53,515 bases of DNA from a bacterium (GTDB taxonomy: Bacteria; Patescibacteriota; Dojkabacteria; JAKAPS01), in contig JAKAPS010000007.1 in assembly GCA_021806925.1 (NCBI GenBank), forward strand, positions 1 through 53,515, given 5' to 3'. This document shows positions 1-9,294 of the stretch, piece after piece; the stretch's first letter is position 1, and the number at the start of each line of letters is the position of its first letter. A program made the translations under genes and the position numbers. The notes beneath the pieces are model-generated. The model saw only the letters and a program-made list of their open reading frames with translations, was not told where the DNA came from and ran no database searches.

Positions 1-128
1 CAACGCCGAAGAAAGATTCTTACAGGACACTCTGTTTACCAAATGAAGTGGAATTCCCTAAAACCATCTATTACAACCAAAATTCAATTCTATTTAAAAA
101 ATTGATCCCTCATTCGCGATACTCGTGA

Positions 129-623
129 ATGAATAAAAAACACTCACAAATAAAGAAAACTTCATGTGTTATTTACGCTAGAGCAGCTTCTCAAGATTTA
201 TCAAAAAACGCTAATTCACTTCTTGAGCAAGTAAAACGTCTTGAAGGATATGCCCAGGTAAATCATTTAAAAATAAAAGAATCTTTCCTAGAGATAGGAT
301 CAGGTGCGGTAATAAATCCAAAACTAAAAGAAATGCTTGCATACATGGAAGCAAATGGAATAGAAAATATATTAACAAATGATATAAACCGAATTGCAAG
401 AAACGATGCCATATTTACCGAGATTTGCAATCTAGCTTATGTAAAGCAAATTACAACCCCATCCTATACCTTCCATCTTGATAATAAAGGGGATGCCCTT
501 ATGCTCACTATTCTAAGGGGTATTGAGTCTACAATGCATTCGGTTAGATCAATACAGGCTAAGCAGGCATATATCCGTGCAAAAAATAATACCTTAGAGA
601 AAAATACCCATGGAAAACACTAA
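129..623 (+). CDS. Small serine recombinase/resolvase-like N-terminal domain protein
   Basis: Motifs VIYARAAS...LEEQVKRLEGYA and INRIARN typical of the resolvase catalytic domain; overlaps the next recombinase by 14 nt. Confidence 0.75.
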   Translation: MNKKHSQIKKTSCVIYARAASQDLSKNANSLLEQVKRLEGYAQVNHLKIKESFLEIGSGAVINPKLKEMLAYMEANGIENILTNDINRIARNDAIFTEICNLAYVKQITTPSYTFHLDNKGDALMLTILRGIESTMHSVRSIQAKQAYIRAKNNTLEKNTHGKH

Positions 624-2373
624 CGATATTATTTGGTATGTTTATGCAAGGAAAAGCTCGGAAGATAAGGATAAACAAGTTCAATCAATCCCAGATCAAA
701 TTGAACGGTTGGAAGAATTTGCAGCCCGGAATGGAATGATATTGAAAAAACCATATTATTCAGAGGAAAAATCAGCAAAAGCTCCATATAAGCGACCTGT
801 TTTTGCTAAGATGCTTGAAGACATCCAAAAAGAGAGCCAGAAGGGAAAGGTACGGGTCGGAATTGTAACGTGGGCCTTCAATCGCCTCTCACGCAATCCT
901 ATCGAATCGGCATTTTTGCAGTGGATGCTCCAAGAAAAAGTAATTGCAGAAATTAGAACCTATGATCGAACATATCTTCCCGATGATAATGCATTACTTA
1001 TTAATGTAGAAAGCGGATTTGCAAATCAGTTTATTCTTGATTTAAAGAAAAATACACAGCGTGGCATTGATAGGAAGTATACATTAGGTTGGAAGCCAAA
1101 CCTTGCACCTATTGGATATAAAAATGTTGGAGAGACTAAGGGTGAAAAAACGATTGAGGTTGATGAAGTACGGTTTGATCTTGTTAGAAAAATGTGGGAT
1201 ATGATGCTAACAGGAACCTACACACCAGATCAAATTCTTACTATTGCAAGCGAGGAGTGGCATCTTACAACGATAAAAAGAAGAAGAATTGGCGGAAAGC
1301 CATTGACTCGAAGCGGAATCTATCGCATGTTTAACAACATCTTTTATACCGGTCTTATTAAAAAGAAAGATGGCAGAGAGTATGAAGGTAAACACAGACC
1401 AATGATTTCTCTTGAAGAATTTGCAACAGTTCAGCAAATCTTACATAGAGGCCAGGATGGTACAGAACAAAGAGGCAATACCACCAAACATGAACATCCA
1501 TTTACCCAAATGATCCGGTGTAACGAATGTGGATGCTTATATACCGCAGAAACAAAGAAGAAGTTTATTAAATCAAAGGGGCGATATGAGTATTTCACCT
1601 ACTACCATTGTACAAGAAGGAAAAAGACAATTAATTGTACACAAAGGCAATACATTACGTCGGGGGATCTTGAATCCCAAATTGATGCATATATTAAGTC
1701 CATCACAATACTGCCTGAATTTCGACAGTGGGCATTGGAGATTATTGGAAGAAAGAATGATATGGAAATCGAAGAGCGCCAAAATATTTATGAATTAACA
1801 GACAATGAGCTTAAAACAGCCCAGCGGGAACTGGATAACCTAACTCGGATGCGTTACAAGGAACAAATCACCGAAGATTATTATGAAAGAGAAAAGCTTC
1901 TATTACAAGCAAAGATTGCCAAATGCGAAGAAGATCTACGACATACACAACACAGGGCAAAGGAATGGCTTGAATTAACCGAGGATGCTTTCAATTTTGT
2001 CACATATGCCCGTGTACACTTCCTGACAGGTGATATTCATACCAAGAAACAAATCCTTATGGATTTAGGTAAGAACCCGGTAGTAAGGGATGGAAAGATT
2101 GTCATTGAGCTAAATGAATGGCTTCGCCCCATTGAGGAAGGGTATAAATCACTGGAAGAAAGATATCTTCGGTTAGAACCAAAAGAATCCCTTGATAAAG
2201 GGGTTAATGAAGAGATCGACCAATTATGTTTACTATGGGGTTCAAGACGAGACACTATTCGAACTCGTGACTACATTTTTAAACTGTTAGAATCGTCTGG
2301 TAAAATCTTTATAGAAATGAATTTGAGTGGAACGGATAGAATGGATTTGTTATATGCTATTAAATTTGATTAG
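610..2373 (+). CDS. Large serine recombinase (resolvase + recombinase + zinc-ribbon + coiled coil)
   Basis: YARKSSEDKDKQVQSIPDQIERL, FNRLSRNP, GYKN, CNECGCLYTAETKKK...YYHCTRRKK zinc ribbon. Confidence 0.93.
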   Translation: MENTNDIIWYVYARKSSEDKDKQVQSIPDQIERLEEFAARNGMILKKPYYSEEKSAKAPYKRPVFAKMLEDIQKESQKGKVRVGIVTWAFNRLSRNPIESAFLQWMLQEKVIAEIRTYDRTYLPDDNALLINVESGFANQFILDLKKNTQRGIDRKYTLGWKPNLAPIGYKNVGETKGEKTIEVDEVRFDLVRKMWDMMLTGTYTPDQILTIASEEWHLTTIKRRRIGGKPLTRSGIYRMFNNIFYTGLIKKKDGREYEGKHRPMISLEEFATVQQILHRGQDGTEQRGNTTKHEHPFTQMIRCNECGCLYTAETKKKFIKSKGRYEYFTYYHCTRRKKTINCTQRQYITSGDLESQIDAYIKSITILPEFRQWALEIIGRKNDMEIEERQNIYELTDNELKTAQRELDNLTRMRYKEQITEDYYEREKLLLQAKIAKCEEDLRHTQHRAKEWLELTEDAFNFVTYARVHFLTGDIHTKKQILMDLGKNPVVRDGKIVIELNEWLRPIEEGYKSLEERYLRLEPKESLDKGVNEEIDQLCLLWGSRRDTIRTRDYIFKLLESSGKIFIEMNLSGTDRMDLLYAIKFD

Positions 2374-3351
2374 AAATGTTTGAAATAAGTTCATTTTTAT
2401 TTTTAAAACCCCATCTGTCGTTGGAATATATACGTAAGGAAATCGTATTTGGACCTTTTTAGACTTATTTGATTGAATAAACTCAGCGTTATCAATAAAT
2501 AACTTTCTATTTTTTAATTGTAGATAACATCGATCGAGTGGCCAAAGGTATGGATAAAGCTTCACTTTATTTTCAATGTCTCTTCCTTTCTCAATTTGAG
2601 GTGATATTTTTCTATATTTCTCATATTTATCTGTTTTAGAGGCTAGAGATTCATTTTGAATAGTAGGGTTCAGTAGCCCTGATAGATATGATATCACATC
2701 AGAAATTAAGAAAGAAGCAGTAATTTTTTCTATTTTATACTCTAAATCAATAGCATTATCCGTATTTTCTATCTTAAAAATATGTTGACTTAAAATTCTT
2801 CCCCCATCCATCGTTTTATCCAAAAGCATAAAAGTAACAGCCGATTCACAATCGTTATTTTTCAATGCCCATAAAGTGGGCAAAGATCCGCGATATTGAG
2901 GCAATTTGGAGGGGTGAATATTAATGCTTCCGAATTTAGGTGAAAGTATAATTTCTGTTGGTAATAGCCACCAATTATTGATAACATTGATGTCTATCTG
3001 ATTCGATTTTACATATTTCTGAAATTCTTTAGTGTCTTTCAAATCAATAATCTTTATATTTTGAGAGATAATATAGTAGAGATAGTTGCTATATTTATTA
3101 TAAATTGATGAAGAAGAAAAGTTTACAAAATGCCAAATCTTATATGAAATAAGTTTTAACTTTCTGAATCTATCTATATAATGCAAAAAATATACTAGTT
3201 TAAAAAGTAAATTAGCAGGGTTAAATGTATTATGATGAATAAAATCCGGAATCAAATTTACAGCTTTAATATCAACTCTTTTGTCTTCTAACAAGAGGAC
3301 GAAAGTATTTATATCTAAACCAATATATATAACAGAATATTTTCTTTCCAT
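2350..3351 (-). CDS. Formyltransferase-family protein (methionyl-tRNA formyltransferase-like fold)
   Basis: INIHPSKLPQYRGSLPTLWALKNND...TMDGGRILSQ matches the formyl transferase core (HPSxLPxYRG). Confidence 0.85.
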   Translation of the reverse strand: MERKYSVIYIGLDINTFVLLLEDKRVDIKAVNLIPDFIHHNTFNPANLLFKLVYFLHYIDRFRKLKLISYKIWHFVNFSSSSIYNKYSNYLYYIISQNIKIIDLKDTKEFQKYVKSNQIDINVINNWWLLPTEIILSPKFGSINIHPSKLPQYRGSLPTLWALKNNDCESAVTFMLLDKTMDGGRILSQHIFKIENTDNAIDLEYKIEKITASFLISDVISYLSGLLNPTIQNESLASKTDKYEKYRKISPQIEKGRDIENKVKLYPYLWPLDRCYLQLKNRKLFIDNAEFIQSNKSKKVQIRFPYVYIPTTDGVLKIKMNLFQTFLIKFNSI

Positions 3352-3353
3352 CT

Positions 3354-4601
3354 TTATCTTTCAAGATAGTCTTTTACTTTTTTAAAAGCTTCAAGAAGTT
3401 GATCTACTTCACTATCTGTGTTTGCTGCTGTGAATGTAAGTCTATGACATTCTTCTCCTTCTTTTACCATTGGAAATGGAGCAACGGTAACAAGTATTCC
3501 TTCATCAAATAGAATATTAGCCGTTTCTATTAATTTTTGTGTATCTCCAATATGCACTGAAACAATAGGATAGCCAGTTTTATTATGTAGTTTGAAACCT
3601 AACTCTTTTAATCCTATGATTGCTTTTTGAGTTACATCCCATAATTGTTTTCGATATATATCTCCTCTTTTTTCATTGATTTCTATACCAGTATATAGGG
3701 TTGCAAGTGAGGCTGTTGGGCATGGACCAGATAAATCATACGGAGTAGCAAATGCTTCTAAGAATGTCTTCATCTCATTTGAGCAGCCTATAAAGGCGGC
3801 AAGCGATGAGTACGCTTTCGAGCATCCACCAACATAAAGAATGTTATTGTAATCATATCCGAAGTATTTCACTATACCATTTCCTTTATGACCAAGAGGA
3901 GATTCCTCAGAAGGGTTTTCTCCAATTACTCCAAAACCATGTGCATCATCTATGTATAATAAAGCATCATATTTTTTAGCTAATTCAACTAATTTTGGAA
4001 TATTGGCATAATCACCTGTCATGCTATATATGCCATCAATAAGTATAACTTTTCTTGGATTATCTTTATGTAAATTCAATAACTCTTCAAGTTTCACAAA
4101 ATCATCTTGTGCAAAGCTTACTAGTGTGGCACCGCCGTCTCTGGCTATTTTTGAAGCCTCATACATTGTTTCATGTGCTGATTTGTCTAGAAAAAGAACT
4201 CCGGACTTTCCTACTAATGCTGGCAATACTCCAATAGAAATTAAAGTAACTGTTGGTAATATTAATGTCGTTTCCGTTCCGATAAGGTTAGCCAATTTTT
4301 CTTCAACTTCATTATAAATATGTGGGCTTGCCACAAGTCTGCACCAGCTTGGATGAACACCCCACTTTTCTATATTTGGTAGTACCCCATTCTCCATCTC
4401 TGGATCTAAATCTAGTCCTAAATAGTTGCAGGATGCAAAATCTATAACCCAATGGTCTGAAGAAGTTCTTATTTTTCTCCCTTTTATTTCTAAAGCAGTG
4501 ACATTATATTGTTTCATTGTTTTAAACATTTCCCTGATTAAACCCCTTCTATTCTCTTTCATGTTTATCTCTATGATCTTTTGTTGTGTTGCGTCTAACA
4601 T
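3354..4601 (-). CDS. PLP-dependent alpha-oxoamine synthase family aminotransferase (AONS/KBL-like)
   Basis: NYLGLD near the N-terminus, DDAHGFGVIGENP, GCSKAYSS PLP-lysine region; about 415 aa. Confidence 0.9.
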   Translation of the reverse strand: MLDATQQKIIEINMKENRRGLIREMFKTMKQYNVTALEIKGRKIRTSSDHWVIDFASCNYLGLDLDPEMENGVLPNIEKWGVHPSWCRLVASPHIYNEVEEKLANLIGTETTLILPTVTLISIGVLPALVGKSGVLFLDKSAHETMYEASKIARDGGATLVSFAQDDFVKLEELLNLHKDNPRKVILIDGIYSMTGDYANIPKLVELAKKYDALLYIDDAHGFGVIGENPSEESPLGHKGNGIVKYFGYDYNNILYVGGCSKAYSSLAAFIGCSNEMKTFLEAFATPYDLSGPCPTASLATLYTGIEINEKRGDIYRKQLWDVTQKAIIGLKELGFKLHNKTGYPIVSVHIGDTQKLIETANILFDEGILVTVAPFPMVKEGEECHRLTFTAANTDSEVDQLLEAFKKVKDYLER

Positions 4602-4730
4602 AACTCTGCTGTTAATATATTATCGGTTTGATTATAGCTCAAATATTTAAGAAATGGAAATGCAATATTTTCTTTATAATTGACTTGAACACTTGACATT
4701 CATGAGTTTTAAGAGTAAAAACATTCTAAA

Positions 4731-5429
4731 ATGAACATTATAATGAATATATTTAAAAGAAAGAACAAATTTACTGAAACTCCTGTTCCAGGAAGTGTTA
4801 GTGAAGAGTATTTCTATAGAATGCTTTCTCCCTATGCTTTAAAATATTCTGCGCCTTATAACATAGAGGAAGAAAGTGCACTTAAAGAATTATTATCAAA
4901 GAATAGCTTTAAGGACAATACGAGCCTTGCTGTTATAGGATGCGGAGACCTTTGGTATGTGGATTTAGCACGAAGGTATAATATGGGATATGTTGCAGTT
5001 GAACCATTAATAGACATATTTGTAAATAAATATATTCAATCATTGATTAACAGTTTTGGAAATATTTATCTTATTAAAAGTAAGTTTGGGGAGATAAATA
5101 GTAATAGTTTGCCGTCAGGGAATTTACTTTGGGTTTTTACGTTTAATATACTCGCTTATATTGAAAACCCTATAGAACATATCAATAAATATTTAAGGCA
5201 AGGAGATATTTTATTCATATCGTCCTGGTGTCAAAATAAAGAAGCAAAATATGTTAGGAAAGAGTATTTTGATTATCTAAATAGTTTTGAGCGTGAAGTT
5301 GTTATCAATCCAGAAGAAACAATTGGTTTGTGTAAGTTAGATATTTTCCCTTTTAATGAACTTAAGTACTATAAGACGCATATACGAATAAAAGGTAAAA
5401 TTACTGATGTCCTTATAATTTATACTTAA
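4731..5429 (+). CDS. Class I SAM-dependent methyltransferase-like protein
   Basis: Rossmann-like LAVIGCGDLWYVDLARRYNMGYVAVEPL motif; operon position. Confidence 0.55.
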   Translation: MNIIMNIFKRKNKFTETPVPGSVSEEYFYRMLSPYALKYSAPYNIEEESALKELLSKNSFKDNTSLAVIGCGDLWYVDLARRYNMGYVAVEPLIDIFVNKYIQSLINSFGNIYLIKSKFGEINSNSLPSGNLLWVFTFNILAYIENPIEHINKYLRQGDILFISSWCQNKEAKYVRKEYFDYLNSFEREVVINPEETIGLCKLDIFPFNELKYYKTHIRIKGKITDVLIIYT

Positions 5430-5432
5430 TAT

Positions 5433-7019
5433 ATGAGATACTTACTGCATGATGTTTTCCTCAAATCGGTTAGAAAATTCCCTAAAAATATTGCAATTTA
5501 TGAAGAAAATGGCAATGAAATAACATATACCCAACTCAATACGTTATCAAATCAATTCGCTAATTATTTAAGTCAATACAAAGGAGAGATTAGGAATAAT
5601 CCATTTGTTGGAATAATTTCTCCTGTACATATTAATAGTATTGCATCGATACTTGGAGTTTTAAAAATAGGTGGTGCATATATTCCTTTAGATGAATATT
5701 CTCCGGTTGATAGACTTGAAAAAATTATAGAAAATACAAAGTTAGACGTAGTTTTGGTAGACTCTCATTATTTTGAAAAATATACTTCATTGTTCGATAA
5801 TTCTTTGATAAAAAAAGTTATACTCTTGGATAATAATATCCCAGATTGGCATAACGAAAAAATTGTCAGTTTTGAAACAGTAAAGTCGTTTTCAGATACG
5901 GAACCTAATACATTAAATCAGGTATGCGATGATCTTGCATATATTTTACATAGTTCAGGGTCAACCGGTGTTCCAAAGGGAATTATGCTAACTCATAGAA
6001 ATGCTAGGACTTTTGTTGATTGGATGCAAAAAGAGTTCGCATTAACAGAAAGTGATGTTGTAATGTCAAGAGCACCATTTAAATTTGATTTATCTGTATT
6101 TGATATCTTTAATACACTGAATGTGGGAGCAAAGTTAGTCTGTTATGACTGGAATAATAAAAGGGAAGAAGATGAGAGGCATAAATCATATGTACGGTTA
6201 ATGTCTGCCCAAAAGGCTACAATCCTTTACACAACACCATCCACATTTATCTCTTTAATGAATAGAGGTGAGTTAGGTAAGTCAGATATTTGTTTAAGAG
6301 AAATAATGTATGCTGGAGAACCGTTTCCTACTCCACTTATAAGGAGATTGCAATCTATATTACCAAATACTAAGATTGCTAATATTTATGGGCCAACTGA
6401 AACAAATATTATTACCTATTATTGGATTGATGAAATTCCTGAAAATAATACCCCTATACCCCTAGGAAGAGAAGTTGAAGATACAGAAATCTTAATTGTA
6501 AAAGAAGAGGGTGATAGAATTTGTGATGCAAATGAACTTGGTGAAATATGGTGTAGAGGTGGGACTGTTACTTTAGGGTATTTGGGAATGGAAGAAAAAA
6601 CGAGATTATGTTTAGTTGATAGCCCTTTTCACAAATACCCAGCAAAGTTCTGGCGAACTGGTGATTATGGATTTAGGGACGAGAAAGGAATTTTGCACTA
6701 TAGAGGGAGAAAAGATCATATGGTAAAAGTAAAAGGATTTAGAATAGAGCTAGGAGAGGTTGAATCTGCTTTATCTAACATAGATGAATTGGATGAATTT
6801 GTTGTAGTGGCTATCCCTGATGAAAAATATGGTAATAGATTATATTGTTATTACGTAAATAAAAAGGGGCATTCTCTATCAGAAGAAGATATTAAATCAT
6901 TTCTTCTAACGAAGATACCAGAATATATGACTCCTTATAAATTTATTGAAAAAGAAATTCTTCCTAAAACTTCCTCTGGTAAGATTGATCGAGTGTTACT
7001 AGCAGAAACTACTATTTAA
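5433..7019 (+). CDS. Stand-alone amino-acid adenylation / AMP-binding enzyme (NRPS A-domain or DltA-like)
   Basis: AYILHSSGSTGVPKGIMLTHRN (A3), YGPTETN (A5), WRTGDYG (A7), RGRKDHMVKVKGFRIELGEVE (A8), TSSGKID (A10); no carrier domain after A10. Confidence 0.93.
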   Translation: MRYLLHDVFLKSVRKFPKNIAIYEENGNEITYTQLNTLSNQFANYLSQYKGEIRNNPFVGIISPVHINSIASILGVLKIGGAYIPLDEYSPVDRLEKIIENTKLDVVLVDSHYFEKYTSLFDNSLIKKVILLDNNIPDWHNEKIVSFETVKSFSDTEPNTLNQVCDDLAYILHSSGSTGVPKGIMLTHRNARTFVDWMQKEFALTESDVVMSRAPFKFDLSVFDIFNTLNVGAKLVCYDWNNKREEDERHKSYVRLMSAQKATILYTTPSTFISLMNRGELGKSDICLREIMYAGEPFPTPLIRRLQSILPNTKIANIYGPTETNIITYYWIDEIPENNTPIPLGREVEDTEILIVKEEGDRICDANELGEIWCRGGTVTLGYLGMEEKTRLCLVDSPFHKYPAKFWRTGDYGFRDEKGILHYRGRKDHMVKVKGFRIELGEVESALSNIDELDEFVVVAIPDEKYGNRLYCYYVNKKGHSLSEEDIKSFLLTKIPEYMTPYKFIEKEILPKTSSGKIDRVLLAETTI

Positions 7020-7506
7020 CCTATTTACTATGAAAATTGGATTAATTGTGGCAATAAAACCTGAAGCTGACAGAATTGCATTAGCACTTGGTCTTACTCA
7101 GGTTGAAGTGCAGGATTATTCATACTGTATGTATACTAATCCTGATAATAATATCATTATGCTTACTCCTGGAGCTGACCCAGCCTTTATTGCTTACGAC
7201 AATCAGCCGGTATGCCGCGCAGGAAAAGTGTCAGCAGGAATCATTACAACAATATTAATTGAAAGATATCATCCTGATGTAATTATAAACTGCGGAACTG
7301 CTGCTGGAATTGCAACGAATAATGTTCATATAGGAGATATTGTTGTTGCAAATGCTGTTGCAAATCATGATATACATATTCCTCTACCAGGCTATGATGC
7401 TTATGGCATAAGAAAGATAACTTTAAAAGGAATTGAACTGTTTGAAAGAATAACATTTCCATATAAACAAGGAACAGTATCTAGTGGAGAATCTTTTACT
7501 AGTGGA

Positions 7507-8244
7507 TCAATTCTTAAGTAAGGTAACATTGGTTAAGACATTGCCAATAAGAGTATCAATAGCTTTTGAATCAGTGATAGACCAATGGTATGGTTTTGCT
7601 AATGTGTTTGTATAATAGATAATATACTTTTCAATTTTTTCTTTTAGATCTTGTATAGAGGTAAAATTACCTCTTCTAATGACTCTTCGAGAGAATGATG
7701 AGAACCAGCATTCAATAGGATTAAGCCAAGAGCAATGTTTTGGGGTAAAGACAAATCGTATCGCATGAGTGGTGTCAGAAAGATATGCCTTACGAGTTTT
7801 CTTGTTTTGTAATATCCCACTTTTCCCTTTGATTCCTAATGCTTGTGTATCTCCCAGTCGTTTTGCAACCTCTCTGACAATACCTTCTGACATATGAGTA
7901 TTCAAATTATCTTCCATAATGATCCACCCTTTGGCATTAGGATCAGAGTCAAATAGCGTTTGCATATGCTCAACATAATCCTTTTGTGTACGGGTTTTGG
8001 CAATGGTAGGAGAAATGATATTTCCTGTGGCTACATCCATATTGGCGGTTAAACATTGTGTCCCATGTCGTATGTAATTATATTCTCCTCTTTCTACTTT
8101 TCCTTCCTGGATAGGTAATATGACACCATCTCGTTGTATCGCTTGTATCGCTTGTATTCCTGGTTTCTCATCAATACTTATCGTACGTATTCCCTTCTGT
8201 GAATATGCTATTGCCTCTTTTCTGATTTCACATATCTGCCTCAC
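7507..8244 (-). CDS. IS630-type transposase, C-terminal DDE ORF (frame extends upstream to the frameshift site near 8330)
   Basis: SIDEKPGIQAIQ, NLNTHMSEG, FTPKHCSWLNPIECWFSSFSRRVIRRG DDE signatures. Confidence 0.92.
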   Translation of the reverse strand: MRQICEIRKEAIAYSQKGIRTISIDEKPGIQAIQAIQRDGVILPIQEGKVERGEYNYIRHGTQCLTANMDVATGNIISPTIAKTRTQKDYVEHMQTLFDSDPNAKGWIIMEDNLNTHMSEGIVREVAKRLGDTQALGIKGKSGILQNKKTRKAYLSDTTHAIRFVFTPKHCSWLNPIECWFSSFSRRVIRRGNFTSIQDLKEKIEKYIIYYTNTLAKPYHWSITDSKAIDTLIGNVLTNVTLLKN

Positions 8245-8308
8245 TTCATATCTAAATGCTTCTGGATCTTCTATATGGGGATGTTCCCATAAGGCATACC
8301 CATTTGGA

Positions 8309-8797
8309 TTAATATCTGCTCTCTTTTAAAAAACGACCCACATGAGCAGGGGATATACTGACTACATACCCCAGATCACTCGCTGCCTGTGCAAGGGACA
8401 CATGTGTCCAATTTGTTATGGGGACTCCTACACTTTCTGGCCTTTGTTTTGCCAATGATCGTATTTGTTCTTTTTCTCCTTCACTAAACTTCTTTGGATG
8501 ACCTGACTTTGGTTTATCCCACAACAATCTCATTATTGCTTCTTCATATTCTTGCTCTGATAATGAGCTTAGCGCTAATCCATTTCTCTCTTCCTCTACA
8601 CTATTCCATTCTTTTACCCAATGCCATACACTTTTTCTACATATTCCTAATTCTTTTCCTATTTGAGTCGGTTTCTTCTTCTCTCCATTCTTCTTTATTA
8701 TACTCGCTCTTTGACGTATTGAATATGATATACTTCGTTTTGATGATATCTTTGTTAGAGCTTTTAACTCCTTTTCACTTATTTCTGTTTCTAACAT
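8309..8797 (-). CDS. IS630-type transposase, N-terminal (HTH) ORF
   Basis: GKELGICRKSVWHWVKEW HTH, KKFSEGEKEQIRSLAKQRPESVGVPITNWT typical of IS630 orfA. Confidence 0.88.
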   Translation of the reverse strand: MLETEISEKELKALTKISSKRSISYSIRQRASIIKKNGEKKKPTQIGKELGICRKSVWHWVKEWNSVEEERNGLALSSLSEQEYEEAIMRLLWDKPKSGHPKKFSEGEKEQIRSLAKQRPESVGVPITNWTHVSLAQAASDLGYVVSISPAHVGRFLKESRY

Positions 8798-9156
8798 ATG
8801 GGGCTTTTTTATGTATATGTATATCTCTATACTATCACACCGTTACCACTCTTGTGAATCATTCCACTAGTAATCATGATGAATGGGAAACAATGATAAA
8901 GAACAATACCTATGCAAAAGAAATGGAAGCTGCTGGAGTTATTCAAGCTACTGAAATACTGAAATTCTCTAATACTATATACATTATTAAGGCTATTACT
9001 GACCAAGAAAGTGAAGAGTCATCAAATACACAACAAGCAAGTGATTTTGTAAATAACTTTGAATTGGCTATGAAAAATTTATGTCAGTTTATACTTGAAA
9101 CGGTTAAGGTTATAAAGGAAGACTTTTGAGAATAAACCTTAGGTAATTTTATTACA

Positions 9157-9187
9157 TTGGGTTCGAAGTCCCATCTTGGGGTGTCCA
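9157..9187 (+). other. tRNA 3'-half-like remnant (T-arm plus CCA-like end)
   Basis: TTGGGTTCGAAGTCCCATCTTGGGGTGTCCA resembles a T-stem/loop and acceptor 3' strand; no 5' half present. Confidence 0.4.
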
Positions 9188-9218
9188 GAAGTGTTGATTT
9201 GAAAGGGAAGAAAAAATG

Positions 9219-9294
9219 GGTGAAAGGTGGGATTTGAACCCACGACCCTCTGTTCCACAGACAGATGCTCTAACCAAGCTGAGCTACATTCACC
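9219..9294 (-). tRNA. tRNA-His(GTG)
   Basis: Reverse complement GGTGAATGTAGCTCAGCTTGGTTAGAGCATCTGTCTGTGGAACAGAGGGTCGTGGGTTCAAATCCCACCTTTCACC; GTG anticodon, encoded G-1 opposite C73, one mismatch in the acceptor. Confidence 0.93.

Larger units (their letters stand above)
7502..8867 (-). mobile_element. IS630-family insertion sequence, 1366 bp
   Basis: Transposase ORFs on the minus strand; imperfect terminal inverted repeats GTGGATCAATTCTTAAGTAAGGTAAC / GTGGAATGATTCACAAGAGTGGTAAC (18/26 match); flanking TA at 7500-7501 and 8868-8869. Confidence 0.92.
7030..9129 (+). pseudogene. 5'-methylthioadenosine/S-adenosylhomocysteine nucleosidase-like gene interrupted by an IS630-type element
   Basis: N-terminal part MKIGLIVAIKPEADRIALALG...INCGTAAGIA (7030-7501) and C-terminal part NHDEWETMIKNNTYAKEMEAAGV (8870-9129) join in frame if 7502-8869 is removed, giving 243 aa. 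Confidence 0.85.

Noticed and set aside
1207-1437. Small ORFs antisense to confident genes (e.g. 1207-1437, 1573-1782, 4021-4317, 9608-9978, 43822-44181, 50566-50958)
   Set aside because: No recognisable motifs, and they lie opposite strongly supported coding regions.
8494-9129. 211-aa plus-strand ORF in the ORF track
   Set aside because: Chimeric: its first half is antisense to the IS630 transposase and its second half is the C-terminal part of the interrupted nucleosidase.
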